Source: Zeimonas sp044507525
Lineage (GTDB): Bacteria; Pseudomonadota; Gammaproteobacteria; Burkholderiales; Burkholderiaceae_E
Direction: 5' to 3'
Assembly (NCBI GenBank): GCA_044507525.1
Contig: JBIQJM010000004.1
Location: 1 to 64,000, forward strand
DNA: 64,000 nucleotides
The translations under genes were made by a program, and so were the position numbers. Below the pieces are notes generated by a model, which was not told the origin of the DNA, did no database searches, and saw only the letters and a program-made list of their open reading frames with translations. Positions 43,275 to 51,535 of the stretch are shown here, one piece after another; within the stretch, counting starts at the first letter, position 1, and each line of letters starts with the position of its first letter.

Positions 43275-43306
43275 GCGCCTCAGCGCCTCAGCGCCTCAGC
43301 GCCTCC
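43275..43306. repeat. Octanucleotide repeat, GCGCCTCA, four copies (last imperfect)
   Basis: Three perfect copies of GCGCCTCA and a fourth ending in C instead of A. On the minus strand each perfect unit contains TGA; the third one provides the relA stop codon (43296-43298), so the array spans the end of relA and continues past it. Confidence 0.9.
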
Positions 43307-45611
43307 CGGCGTACACCACCCCCGCCACCTCGCGCACCGCCGCCAGCGTGCGCGCCAGGTGCGCCGCGTCGCGCACCTCGAGCGTGACACGGATGCTGGT
43401 GAGCGACTGGCGCGCCAGCGTCTGCATCCCGAGCACGTTGACGCGCTCGCGCGCGAGGATCTCGGTGATGTCGCGCAACAGCGCCGGCCGTTCGCTGACG
43501 CGGAACTCGACGTCGGCCGGGAAGCGGCGGGCGCGACCGTCGCCGGCGTCGCGCAGCGCCGCCTCGCTCCAGGCGGCTTCGATGACGCGCTCGGAGGCCT
43601 GCGCGGCGAGCCTCGCGTACGAGGCGCAGACCTCGCGATGGATGGAGACGCCGCGACCCTTGGTGACGAAGCCGGCGATGGGATCGGGCGGAATCGGCCG
43701 GCAGCAACGCGCGAGCTGGGTCATCAGCGAGTCGATGCCGACGACGAGGACACCGTCGCCCCGGCTCGTCGGTTCGCTCGACCGCCGCACGCGGGTGACG
43801 AGCGTCGCCTCCTCGGTCGCGCCCGCGGCGACCGCTCCCGGATGCGCACCCGCGGCGGCACCCGCACCGCCGGTCGCAGCGCTTCCCGGCGGCGAGCCCG
43901 CCGGCGCCCGCACCGTCTCCTCCAGCTGCCGGACGCCGATCTCCTCGCGCGCCACCGCGACGAAGAGCGCCGCCGTCGAATCGAATCCGAGCCGGCGCGC
44001 CAGGTCGTCGAGCGAGAGCGCGGTGCGGCCCTCGCGCTGGAGCACGCGCTCGACGCGCTCGCGGCCGGCCGCCGTATCGCGCTCGAGCTCGAGCGCATTG
44101 AACCATTGCCGCACCTTGGTGCGCGCGCGCGGGCTGCGCACGTAGCCGAGCTGCGGGTTGAGCCAGTCGCGCGACGGGCCGTCGTGGCCGCTGCCTTCGC
44201 GCGCCGCGATCACCTCGACCGTCTGCGCATTGCGCAACGGCGTGTTCAACGGCACGAGATGGCCGTCGACGCGCGCACCGCGGCAGCGATGGCCGAGCGT
44301 CGTGTGCACGTGGTACGCGAAATCGATCGGCGTCGACCCGGCCGGCAGCTCGATGACGCGCGCCTGCGGCGTGAGCACGTAGATGCGCTGCGCCGCCTCG
44401 GGCGCTTCGCCCGCCATCCCCGCCGTCGCCTCGCCGGAGGTGCCCGCCGACGCGCCCAGCGAGCGTCCGACGTCGCTCTGCCAGGCGAGCAGCTGGCGCA
44501 TCCATGCGATGCGCTGCGCATCCCCCGCCTCCGCGGGCGTCGCCTCGGGCGCACTGCTGCCCCGCTCCTTGTAGCGCCAGTGCGAGGCCACGCCGTACTC
44601 GGCGTGCCGGTGCATCTCCTCCGTCCGGATCTGCACCTCGAGCAGGCGTCCTCCTTCGGCAACGACGACCGTGTGCAGCGACCGATAGCCGTTCGCCTTC
44701 GGGCGAGCGATGTAGTCGTCGTACTCCTCGGGCACCTGCGTCCACAACCCGTGGACGACGTCGAGCGCCGCATAGCACTGCGCGACGGTGTCGACGATGG
44801 CGCGCAGCGCGTGCAGGTCGCTGATCTCCTCGAGCGAGCGCTGCTTGCGGCGCATCTTCTCGTGGATGCTGTAGATGTGCTTCGGCCGCCCGCTCAGCCG
44901 GGCGCGGATGCCGGCCTCCTCGAGTGCGCCGCCGAGCTTCTGCGCCGTCTGGGCGATGAAGGCCTCGCGCTCGGCGCGCCGCTGCTCGAGCTCGCGCGCG
45001 AGGGTGCGATAGGCCTCCGGCTCGAGGAAGCGGAAGGCGAGGTCCTCGAGCTCCCACTTCATCTGCCACAGCCCCAGCCGGTTCGCCAGCGGAGCGAGCA
45101 CGTCGAGCGTCTCGCGCGCGATCGCCGCGTCGGGCATCGCGCGCACCGAAGCGTGATAGCGCAAGGTGCGCAGGCGCGAGGCCAGCCGGATGACGACGAC
45201 GCGGATGTCCGCCGCCATCGCGAGCAGCATTCGGCGCAGCGTTTCGGTCTGGCCGGCGCCCGCACCGCCCTGCACGTGCAGTTCGCGCAGCCGCTGGATT
45301 CGGCGCATGCCGTCGACGAGGCGCGCGACCTCCGCGCCGAAGCGCGACTCGATCTCGCGCAGCGGCAGCCGCTCGGCAGGCGCGATCACCGCCGTCGCGA
45401 TCTGCGAGGCCTCGTCGGCGCCGAGCGAACGCAGGATGTCGATCGTTGCGCGTGCGTGCTCGAGGTGTCCCTCGCCGCTGCGTCCGACTTCGTCGCCCAC
45501 CTGCTCCGCCGCCCACGCGAGCGCTTCCGCCGGAGCGTGCGCGGGCTCGATGCTATGCTGCGATCCCGACCGCTCGGCGGCCGGCGACTGCTGCATCGGC
45601 TGCGTGGACAT
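43296..45611 (-). CDS. relA: (p)ppGpp synthetase RelA
   Basis: A 771-residue long RSH enzyme of the RelA branch. The hydrolase site is degenerate: where SpoT has LLHDVIEDT and ADRLHNM, RelA has IATAVIAP and LASRLRTLR. The synthetase site has EEYDDYIARPKANGYRSLHT, with the acidic ExDD motif typical of monofunctional RelA. TGS (TPIDFAYHVHT), zinc-finger domain CCRPIPPDPIAGF and ACT follow. It should be ribosome-dependent and synthesis-only. The linker near residues 590-625 is Gly/Ala-rich. ATG 45609-45611 is chosen; an in-frame ATG 60 bases upstream is less likely. Confidence 0.95.
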   Translation of the reverse strand: MSTQPMQQSPAAERSGSQHSIEPAHAPAEALAWAAEQVGDEVGRSGEGHLEHARATIDILRSLGADEASQIATAVIAPAERLPLREIESRFGAEVARLVDGMRRIQRLRELHVQGGAGAGQTETLRRMLLAMAADIRVVVIRLASRLRTLRYHASVRAMPDAAIARETLDVLAPLANRLGLWQMKWELEDLAFRFLEPEAYRTLARELEQRRAEREAFIAQTAQKLGGALEEAGIRARLSGRPKHIYSIHEKMRRKQRSLEEISDLHALRAIVDTVAQCYAALDVVHGLWTQVPEEYDDYIARPKANGYRSLHTVVVAEGGRLLEVQIRTEEMHRHAEYGVASHWRYKERGSSAPEATPAEAGDAQRIAWMRQLLAWQSDVGRSLGASAGTSGEATAGMAGEAPEAAQRIYVLTPQARVIELPAGSTPIDFAYHVHTTLGHRCRGARVDGHLVPLNTPLRNAQTVEVIAAREGSGHDGPSRDWLNPQLGYVRSPRARTKVRQWFNALELERDTAAGRERVERVLQREGRTALSLDDLARRLGFDSTAALFVAVAREEIGVRQLEETVRAPAGSPPGSAATGGAGAAAGAHPGAVAAGATEEATLVTRVRRSSEPTSRGDGVLVVGIDSLMTQLARCCRPIPPDPIAGFVTKGRGVSIHREVCASYARLAAQASERVIEAAWSEAALRDAGDGRARRFPADVEFRVSERPALLRDITEILARERVNVLGMQTLARQSLTSIRVTLEVRDAAHLARTLAAVREVAGVVYAGRR

Positions 45612-45670
45612 GTTGCGAATTCGATCGGCCGATTCTGGTCTGCGATTCCGCGGTCGACTGGCGGTCCCCA

Positions 45671-45676
45671 ATTATA
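45671..45676 (-). promoter_or_regulatory. Consensus -10 (TATAAT) upstream of relA
   Basis: A perfect TATAAT on the minus strand, 59 bases before the relA ATG. The -35 region is GC-rich without a TTGACA match. It lies in the divergent gap shared with mtfA. Confidence 0.45.
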
Positions 45677-45705
45677 GGCAACGCGCTCCGCGCGCGGACC
45701 GACCC

Positions 45706-46518
45706 TTGCTGCGCAGACTTCTCACCCGCTCGCGTCGTTCGCCCATCGACGACGCCCTGTGGCGCCGCATCGCCGCGCGCATGCCGTTCCTCGCGCACCT
45801 GGACGACGACGAACGCGAGCGGCTCAAGTCGCAATGCGAAGCATTCCTCGCCGACAAGCAGTTCAGCGGCGCAGCCGGCTTCGTCGTCGACGACGACGTG
45901 CGCGTCGGCGTGGCGATCCAGGCCTGCCTGCCGACCCTGAACCTGGCGCTGAATGCGTATCGCGATTTCGTCGAGATCATCGTCTATCCCGACCGCTTCG
46001 TGGCGCCCCGGCGGCAGGTCGACGACGCCGGCGTCGTGCACGAGTTCGACGACGAACTCGCCGGCGAAGCGATGCACCGCGGCCCGGTCGTGCTGTCGTG
46101 GCCCGATGCCGATCCGCAGGGCCAGCACGCCGGCTACAACGTCGTCATCCACGAATTCGCGCACAAGCTCGACCTGCTCGACGGCGCCGCCGACGGCACG
46201 CCGCCGCTGCCCCCCGGCCTTCGCCCCCGCTGGACGCAGACGATGACCGACGCGTGGGACGACTTCAGCGCGCGCGTCGATGCGGTGGAAGCGTCGATTC
46301 CCCGCAACGTCGACCCGGAGTCGCCTGCCGCGGACGCCTGGTACGGGCGCCTGCCGCTCGACCCCTACGCGGCCACCGACCCGGGCGAATTCTTCGCCGT
46401 CGCGAGCGAGACTTTCTTCACGGCGCCGCTGCAGCTGCGCCGGGCGTATCCCGCGCTGTACGAGCTCTTTCGCGAGTACTTCCGACAGGATCCGCTGTTC
46501 GCACGCCTGGCTCCGTAG
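45706..46518 (+). CDS. mtfA: MtfA-like zinc peptidase (M90 family)
   Basis: A 270-residue cytosolic metallopeptidase of the DUF980/M90 family. The zinc motif HEFAH appears in YNVVIHEFAHKLDLLDG, and PGEFFAVASETFFTAP supplies the Glu-containing third helix. E. coli MtfA binds the repressor Mlc and links to glucose-PTS control; whether that holds here is not known. No ATG precedes the conserved LLRRLLTRSR segment in frame; TTG 45706 is the best start. Confidence 0.85.
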   Translation: MLRRLLTRSRRSPIDDALWRRIAARMPFLAHLDDDERERLKSQCEAFLADKQFSGAAGFVVDDDVRVGVAIQACLPTLNLALNAYRDFVEIIVYPDRFVAPRRQVDDAGVVHEFDDELAGEAMHRGPVVLSWPDADPQGQHAGYNVVIHEFAHKLDLLDGAADGTPPLPPGLRPRWTQTMTDAWDDFSARVDAVEASIPRNVDPESPAADAWYGRLPLDPYAATDPGEFFAVASETFFTAPLQLRRAYPALYELFREYFRQDPLFARLAP

Positions 46519-46690
46519 AAGGGGAATCGGGAAAAACCCCGTGGATGCCAGAAGCGGGCCGATGGCCTATGCTTCCACTCCCGGGTCCGGTTCGACCCAC
46601 CGGTGGTTCTCTGTGGCTGCGGTGCGGTTTGTCATACCGCGGACACGGGTCGACGCGCATGATGAAGAAGTCATAATCCCGCGACCCGAA
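46519..46690. other. Intergenic region before the polysaccharide locus, 172 bases
   Basis: Holds a 10-base palindrome CCACCGGTGG (46597-46606), GGCCGATGGCC (46558-46568) and CATAAT (46672-46677) only 14 bases before the ATG. I looked for a -24/-12 sigma-54 promoter, expected if PrsR controls the locus, and found none with correct spacing. Confidence 0.5.
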
Positions 46691-48064
46691 ATGATTCGCC
46701 TGTTCAATCACTACCTGTCGCTCCGCGTCCTGCTGCTCACGCTGGTCGAGGCGATGGTGCTGTTCCAGTCGATGGTTCTCGGCTTCGAGATCCGGCTGAT
46801 GGACCAGTCCACTCCGTTGCCCGTCGTGCAGGCCGGCCTGTTCACCGGGGTGATGCTGCTGATGATGACGGGCCTGGGCATGTACGAGGCGCAGAACGAG
46901 CCCTTCCGGGTCACCATCCAGCGCCTGGTGGTCGCCTACGGGCTGTCGCTCGTCGTGATGACGGCGGTCTTCTACGTCTTCCCCGCCACCTACGTCGGCC
47001 GCGGCATCTTCGCGGTCACCTCGGTGTTCGCCGTCGCCGGCGTGCTGCTGCTGCGCGTGATGTTCTTCCGCGTCAGCGACATCGGGCTTCCCAAGCGCCG
47101 CGTGCTCGTGCTGGGCAACGGCCCGGAGGCCGAGGACGTGATCCGCTTCCTGCACGATGCGGGGCGCGGGCGCACGGTGCGCTACGCCGGCGTCTACCCG
47201 GTCGTCGCCGAACGCGTCACGCCCGACGGGGAACGGCGCTTCAACCACGAGCACCTGGTGCGCACCGCGCGCGAGCTGCACGTATCCGAGATCGTGCTCG
47301 CGGTGCGCGAGCGTCGCGGCGGCGTGCTGCCCCTGCGCCAGCTGCTCGACTGCAAGCTGCGCGGCATCCGGGTCATGGACCTCACCTCGTTCTACGAGCG
47401 CGAACTCGGCGTGCTGAAGATCGACAACCTGCGCGCGAGCTGGCTGATCTTCAGCTCGGGCTTCGACCAGGGACTGGTCCGCGACATGATCAAGCGCTCG
47501 TTCGACGTCGCGGTGAGCCTGGTGCTGCTCGCCCTCACGCTGCCGGTCCTGATCGTCGCGATGCTGGCGATCTACTTCGAGAGCGGGCTGCCCGTGTTCT
47601 ACCGGCAGGAACGCGTCGGCCAGGGCGGCGTGCCGTTCACCATCCTCAAGCTGCGCACGATGGTGCAGGACGCCGAGAAGGACGGAAAGCCCCGCTGGGC
47701 GGGCACCAACGACACCCGCATCACGACGGTGGGTCGCTTCCTGCGCCGCACGCGCATCGACGAGCTTCCGCAGCTGTTCAACGTGCTGCGCGGCGACATG
47801 AGCTTCGTCGGACCGCGCCCGGAACGGCCCTTCTTCGTGCAGCACCTGCTCGAGGACATCCCGTACTACGACGTGCGCCACAGCGTGAAGCCCGGCGTCA
47901 CCGGCTGGTCGCAGGTGCGGTACCCGTACGGCGCATCCTTCGACGACTCGCTCGCGAAGCTGCAGTACGACCTGTACTACGTGAAGAACCACTCGCTGTT
48001 CCTCGACCTGCTGATCCTCGTCGACACCGTGCAGGTGGTGTTGCTGGGCAAGGGAGCCCGGTAG
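46691..48064 (+). CDS. XrtA/PEP-CTERM-associated polyprenyl-phosphate sugar-1-P transferase
   Basis: A 457-residue membrane enzyme that starts repeat-unit synthesis by moving a sugar phosphate from a UDP-sugar to undecaprenyl phosphate. Four N-terminal helices (about 10-115), a Rossmann-like middle (VLVLGNGPEAEDVI) and a further helix RSFDVAVSLVLLALTLPVLI lead into the catalytic Bac_transf domain: YRQERVGQGG, ILKLRTM, RRTRIDELPQLFNVLRGDMS, VGPRPERPFF. Family and neighbours (prsK, prsR, prsT) identify the exosortase-A type locus. It opens a rightward operon; prsK begins 6 bases after its stop. Confidence 0.9.
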   Translation: MIRLFNHYLSLRVLLLTLVEAMVLFQSMVLGFEIRLMDQSTPLPVVQAGLFTGVMLLMMTGLGMYEAQNEPFRVTIQRLVVAYGLSLVVMTAVFYVFPATYVGRGIFAVTSVFAVAGVLLLRVMFFRVSDIGLPKRRVLVLGNGPEAEDVIRFLHDAGRGRTVRYAGVYPVVAERVTPDGERRFNHEHLVRTARELHVSEIVLAVRERRGGVLPLRQLLDCKLRGIRVMDLTSFYERELGVLKIDNLRASWLIFSSGFDQGLVRDMIKRSFDVAVSLVLLALTLPVLIVAMLAIYFESGLPVFYRQERVGQGGVPFTILKLRTMVQDAEKDGKPRWAGTNDTRITTVGRFLRRTRIDELPQLFNVLRGDMSFVGPRPERPFFVQHLLEDIPYYDVRHSVKPGVTGWSQVRYPYGASFDDSLAKLQYDLYYVKNHSLFLDLLILVDTVQVVLLGKGAR

Positions 48065-48070
48065 TCCCCC

Positions 48071-50161
48071 ATGGAGCTGCGCTCGCTGGGGCTCGCGAGC
48101 TTCGGTGCGGCTGCCGTCGCCTGGTTGCTGCTCGCCGGGCTCCTCGCCGCGAGGCGCAGCGCCAGCCCTACCGGCCGCCTGCTGCTCGTCGCCGTCGTGG
48201 TGCAGGTGCTGTGGGCCGGCACCCTCGTGCTCGCGCTGGTGCCTTGGTCGCCCGCGCTGCCCGTCGCCGGCGTGCTCGAGCCCGCGCGCAGCGCCGCCTG
48301 GATCATCCTGCTGCTGCACCTGCTCGGCGGCAGCGCCGCCGCGGACAGCGGCGACGATCCCTTGCGGCGCACGCGGCACCGTGCCCTCGTCCTCGTCGCC
48401 GCCCTCGTCGCCGCGTCGGTCGGCGCGGACTTCCTCGGTACACGCCCGCAGCTCGCGTTCACCGCCAGGACGCTGCTCGCCGTCACCGGGCTCGTCTGCC
48501 TCGAACAGGTCTACCGCAACACCGGCGCCGCGCACCGCTGGAGCCTGAAGTTCCTGGCGATCGCCCTCGGCGCGCTGTTCGCCTTCGACCTGCTGCTCTA
48601 CAGCGACGCCATGCTCTTCTCGCAGGTGAACCCGTCGTGGTGGGTCGCGCGCGGCTTCGCCAACGCACTGCTCGTGCCGCTGATCGCGGTCGCCGCTGCG
48701 CGCAATCCGCAGTGGAAGCTCGACATCGCGGTCTCGCGCTCGGTGGTCTTCCATTCGGCGGCGCTGTTCGGCGCCGGCGCCTACCTGCTGCTGTTCGCGG
48801 GGGTCGGCTACTACGTGCGCTTCTTCGGCGGCGAATGGGGTGCGATCGCGCAGGCGCTCGTGCTCTTCGGCGGCGCGCTCGGCCTGCTGATCGTGCTGAT
48901 GTCCGGCACCGCACGCGCGCGCCTGCGGGTGTTCCTGTCGAAGAACTTCTTCTCGTACCGCTTCGACTACCGCGAACAGTGGCTGCGCCTGACGAGCGCG
49001 CTCTCGACGCACGACGACGGCGCTCCGGCGAACGATCTTTCCAACCGCGCGCTCAACGCGCTCGCGCACGCCGTCGAGAGCCGCGGCGGCGCGCTATGGC
49101 TGCGCGACGGCGACGCGATGCACTGCGTCGCGCGGCTGAACTATCGCGGCCCGCAGGACTCGCTGCCGCTCACCGACCCGCTCGTCGCCTTCCTCGCCGA
49201 GCGCGAGTGGGTCATCGACATCGACGAATGGCGCGGCCACCGCGACCGCTACGACGGCCTCGCGCTGCCGGCGGCCTTCGCCGGGCACGAATCCGGCTGG
49301 CTGGTCGTACCGCTGATGCTCGAGCGCGAACTGCTCGGCCTCGTGCTGCTGGAGCGCCCCCTGGCCCCGCTCGTGCTCGACTGGGAGGTGCGCGACCTGC
49401 TCAAGGCGGCCGCCCGGCAGGCGGCGAGCTACCTGGGCGTGCAGCGCGCCGTCGAGCAGCTGGTGCAGGCGCAGCAGTTCGAATCGTTCAACCGGATGTC
49501 CGCCTTCGTCGTCCACGACCTGAAGAACCTCGTCGCGCAGCTCTCGCTGATGTTGCGCAACGCCCAGCGCCATCGGGACAACCCGGAGTTCCAGGCCGAC
49601 ATGCTCTCGACCGTGGAAAACGTCATCGAACGCATGCAGGGCCTGCTGCTTCAATTGCGGGCAGGCGCGCGCCCCGTCGAGCAACCGGCGCCGGTGCGCG
49701 TAGCCGACGCGCTCTCGCGCGCGGTCGACCAGCGCCGCGGCCTGCAGCCCGAACCGTCGCTCGAGGTCGACACGTCGCTGGCCGGGCGGGCGGTTCTCGC
49801 CCACGCGGACCGGCTCGAACGAGTGATCGGGCACCTGCTGCAGAACGCCGCGGACGCGAGTGCCGCTTCCGGCATCATCCGGGTTCGCGCCCGCTCGGAA
49901 GGAGATCGGGCGTTGATCGAGGTCGAGGACAACGGAAAGGGCATGAGCGAGGAATTCGTCCGCACGCGGCTCTTTCGCCCGTTCTCGTCGACGAAGGCGC
50001 ACGGGATGGGAATCGGCACTTTCGAGAGCCGGGAATACGTGCGCGAGCTGGGCGGATCGCTCGACGTCGACAGCCGCGAAGGCGCGGGAACGATCTTTCG
50101 CATCCGGCTGCCGCTGGTGGCCGATCCGGCCCTGGCCGAACCGGCAGTTTCAGGAGTCTGA
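48071..50161 (+). CDS. prsK: XrtA/PEP-CTERM system histidine kinase PrsK
   Basis: A 696-residue sensor kinase. The N-terminal third has about eight membrane helices (5-290), followed by a GAF-like domain (about 315-460), an H-box with H482 in AFVVHDLKNLVAQL, an N-box LLQNAADAS, and G-boxes VEDNGKGM and GMGIG. The HDLKN H-box and layout fit PrsK of PEP-CTERM loci. The stop (TGA) directly abuts the prsR ATG, so the pair is translated together. The stimulus is unknown. Confidence 0.93.
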   Translation: MELRSLGLASFGAAAVAWLLLAGLLAARRSASPTGRLLLVAVVVQVLWAGTLVLALVPWSPALPVAGVLEPARSAAWIILLLHLLGGSAAADSGDDPLRRTRHRALVLVAALVAASVGADFLGTRPQLAFTARTLLAVTGLVCLEQVYRNTGAAHRWSLKFLAIALGALFAFDLLLYSDAMLFSQVNPSWWVARGFANALLVPLIAVAAARNPQWKLDIAVSRSVVFHSAALFGAGAYLLLFAGVGYYVRFFGGEWGAIAQALVLFGGALGLLIVLMSGTARARLRVFLSKNFFSYRFDYREQWLRLTSALSTHDDGAPANDLSNRALNALAHAVESRGGALWLRDGDAMHCVARLNYRGPQDSLPLTDPLVAFLAEREWVIDIDEWRGHRDRYDGLALPAAFAGHESGWLVVPLMLERELLGLVLLERPLAPLVLDWEVRDLLKAAARQAASYLGVQRAVEQLVQAQQFESFNRMSAFVVHDLKNLVAQLSLMLRNAQRHRDNPEFQADMLSTVENVIERMQGLLLQLRAGARPVEQPAPVRVADALSRAVDQRRGLQPEPSLEVDTSLAGRAVLAHADRLERVIGHLLQNAADASAASGIIRVRARSEGDRALIEVEDNGKGMSEEFVRTRLFRPFSSTKAHGMGIGTFESREYVRELGGSLDVDSREGAGTIFRIRLPLVADPALAEPAVSGV

Positions 50162-51514
50162 ATGGCGGACGAACGTCCCGCTCTGATGATGGTCGAGGAC
50201 GACATCGGTCTGCAGAAGCAGATGCGATGGTCCTTCGACCGGTACAACGTGCTGTTCGCGTCGAACCGCGAGGCGGCGATCGCCACGCTGCGCCGACACG
50301 AGCCGGCGGTGGTCACGCTCGATCTCGGGCTTCCGCCCGACGCCGACGGAACGAGCGAGGGCTTCGCCACGCTGCAGGAGATCCTGACGCTCGCGCCCTC
50401 GACGAAGGTGATCGTGCTCACCGGCCAGAACGACCGGGCGAACGCGCTGAAGGCGATCGGCCTGGGCGCCGCCGACTTCTTCGCGAAGCCCTTCGAGGCC
50501 GACCTGCTCGGCATCGTCGTCGATCGCGCCTTTCGCCTGGCGGACCTCGAGCGGGAGAACCGTCAGCTGCTCGCCAGGCAGGCGAGCGAGACCCCGCTCG
50601 ACGGCCTGCTCACCCGGGACCCCGGCATGCTCAAGGTGTGCCGCCTCGTGGAGCGCGTCGCGCCCACCACCGCCACCGTGCTGCTGCTCGGTGAATCGGG
50701 CACCGGCAAGGAGGTGCTCGCGCGCGGGCTGCACGAGCTGTCCGCGCGCCGGGACAAGCGCTTCGTCGCGATCAACTGCGCGGCCATCCCGGAGAACCTG
50801 CTCGAGTCCGAGCTGTTCGGCCACGAGAAGGGCGCGTTCACCGGCGCGATCAAGCAGACGCTCGGCAAGATCGAAGTCGCCGACGGCGGCACGCTCTTCC
50901 TCGACGAGATCGGCGACCTGCCCCAGGCGCTGCAGGCCAAGCTGCTGCGCTTCCTGCAGGAGCGCACGATCGAGCGCATCGGCGGACGCGAGGAGATCGC
51001 CGTCGACGTGCGCGTGGTCTGCGCGACGCACCGCAACCTGCGCGAACTGATCGCCGAAGGCGCCTTCCGCGAAGACCTCTTCTACCGGCTGAGCGAGATC
51101 GTCGTCACGATCCCGCCGCTGCGCGAGCGCGCCGGCGACGCCGCGCTGCTCGCGCACGCGTTCGTGCAGCGCTTCGCCCGCCAGAACGGCCGCGACCGGC
51201 TCGTGCTGCGCGAGGATGCGCTCGACGCGATCCAGCGCCACGCCTGGCCCGGCAACGTGCGCGAGCTGGAGAACTGCATCAAGCGCGCGGTCATCATGGC
51301 CGACGGAACCTCGATCACCGCCGACGATCTGGGCCTCGGAGCGGCCGACGAAGCGCCGGTGCTGAACCTGCGCCTGGCTCGCGAAGACGCCGAACGGCAG
51401 GCGGTGCTGAAGGTGATGGCGCGGGTCGAAGGCAACGTCGCCCGCGCCGCCGATCTGCTCGGTATCAGCCGTCCGACGTTGTACGATCTCCTCAACCGGT
51501 TCGGCCTGCGCTGA
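50162..51514 (+). CDS. prsR: XrtA/PEP-CTERM response regulator PrsR, sigma-54 activator
   Basis: A 450-residue NtrC-family regulator: receiver with D54 in VVTLDLGLPPDADG, AAA+ domain (about 145-380) with Walker A GESGTGKE, the sigma-54 contact loop GAFTGA, Walker B LFLDEIGD and a Fis-type HTH (LGISRPTLYDLLNRFGLR) at the very end. It should activate sigma-54 promoters of PEP-CTERM or polysaccharide genes when phosphorylated by PrsK. In related bacteria PrsK/PrsR with RpoN controls PEP-CTERM protein genes; no such promoter is visible in this locus part. Confidence 0.94.
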   Translation: MADERPALMMVEDDIGLQKQMRWSFDRYNVLFASNREAAIATLRRHEPAVVTLDLGLPPDADGTSEGFATLQEILTLAPSTKVIVLTGQNDRANALKAIGLGAADFFAKPFEADLLGIVVDRAFRLADLERENRQLLARQASETPLDGLLTRDPGMLKVCRLVERVAPTTATVLLLGESGTGKEVLARGLHELSARRDKRFVAINCAAIPENLLESELFGHEKGAFTGAIKQTLGKIEVADGGTLFLDEIGDLPQALQAKLLRFLQERTIERIGGREEIAVDVRVVCATHRNLRELIAEGAFREDLFYRLSEIVVTIPPLRERAGDAALLAHAFVQRFARQNGRDRLVLREDALDAIQRHAWPGNVRELENCIKRAVIMADGTSITADDLGLGAADEAPVLNLRLAREDAERQAVLKVMARVEGNVARAADLLGISRPTLYDLLNRFGLR

Positions 51515-51535
51515 CCGCTTCCCGGAAGCCCTGTC

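Noticed and set aside
43237..43306. Short tandem arrays considered as a CRISPR
   Set aside because: Units are 6 and 8 bases with no spacers and no cas genes nearby.
46519..46690. Sigma-54 promoter for the polysaccharide locus
   Set aside because: GG and GC pairs occur but none at the required ten-base spacing; the closest has eleven.
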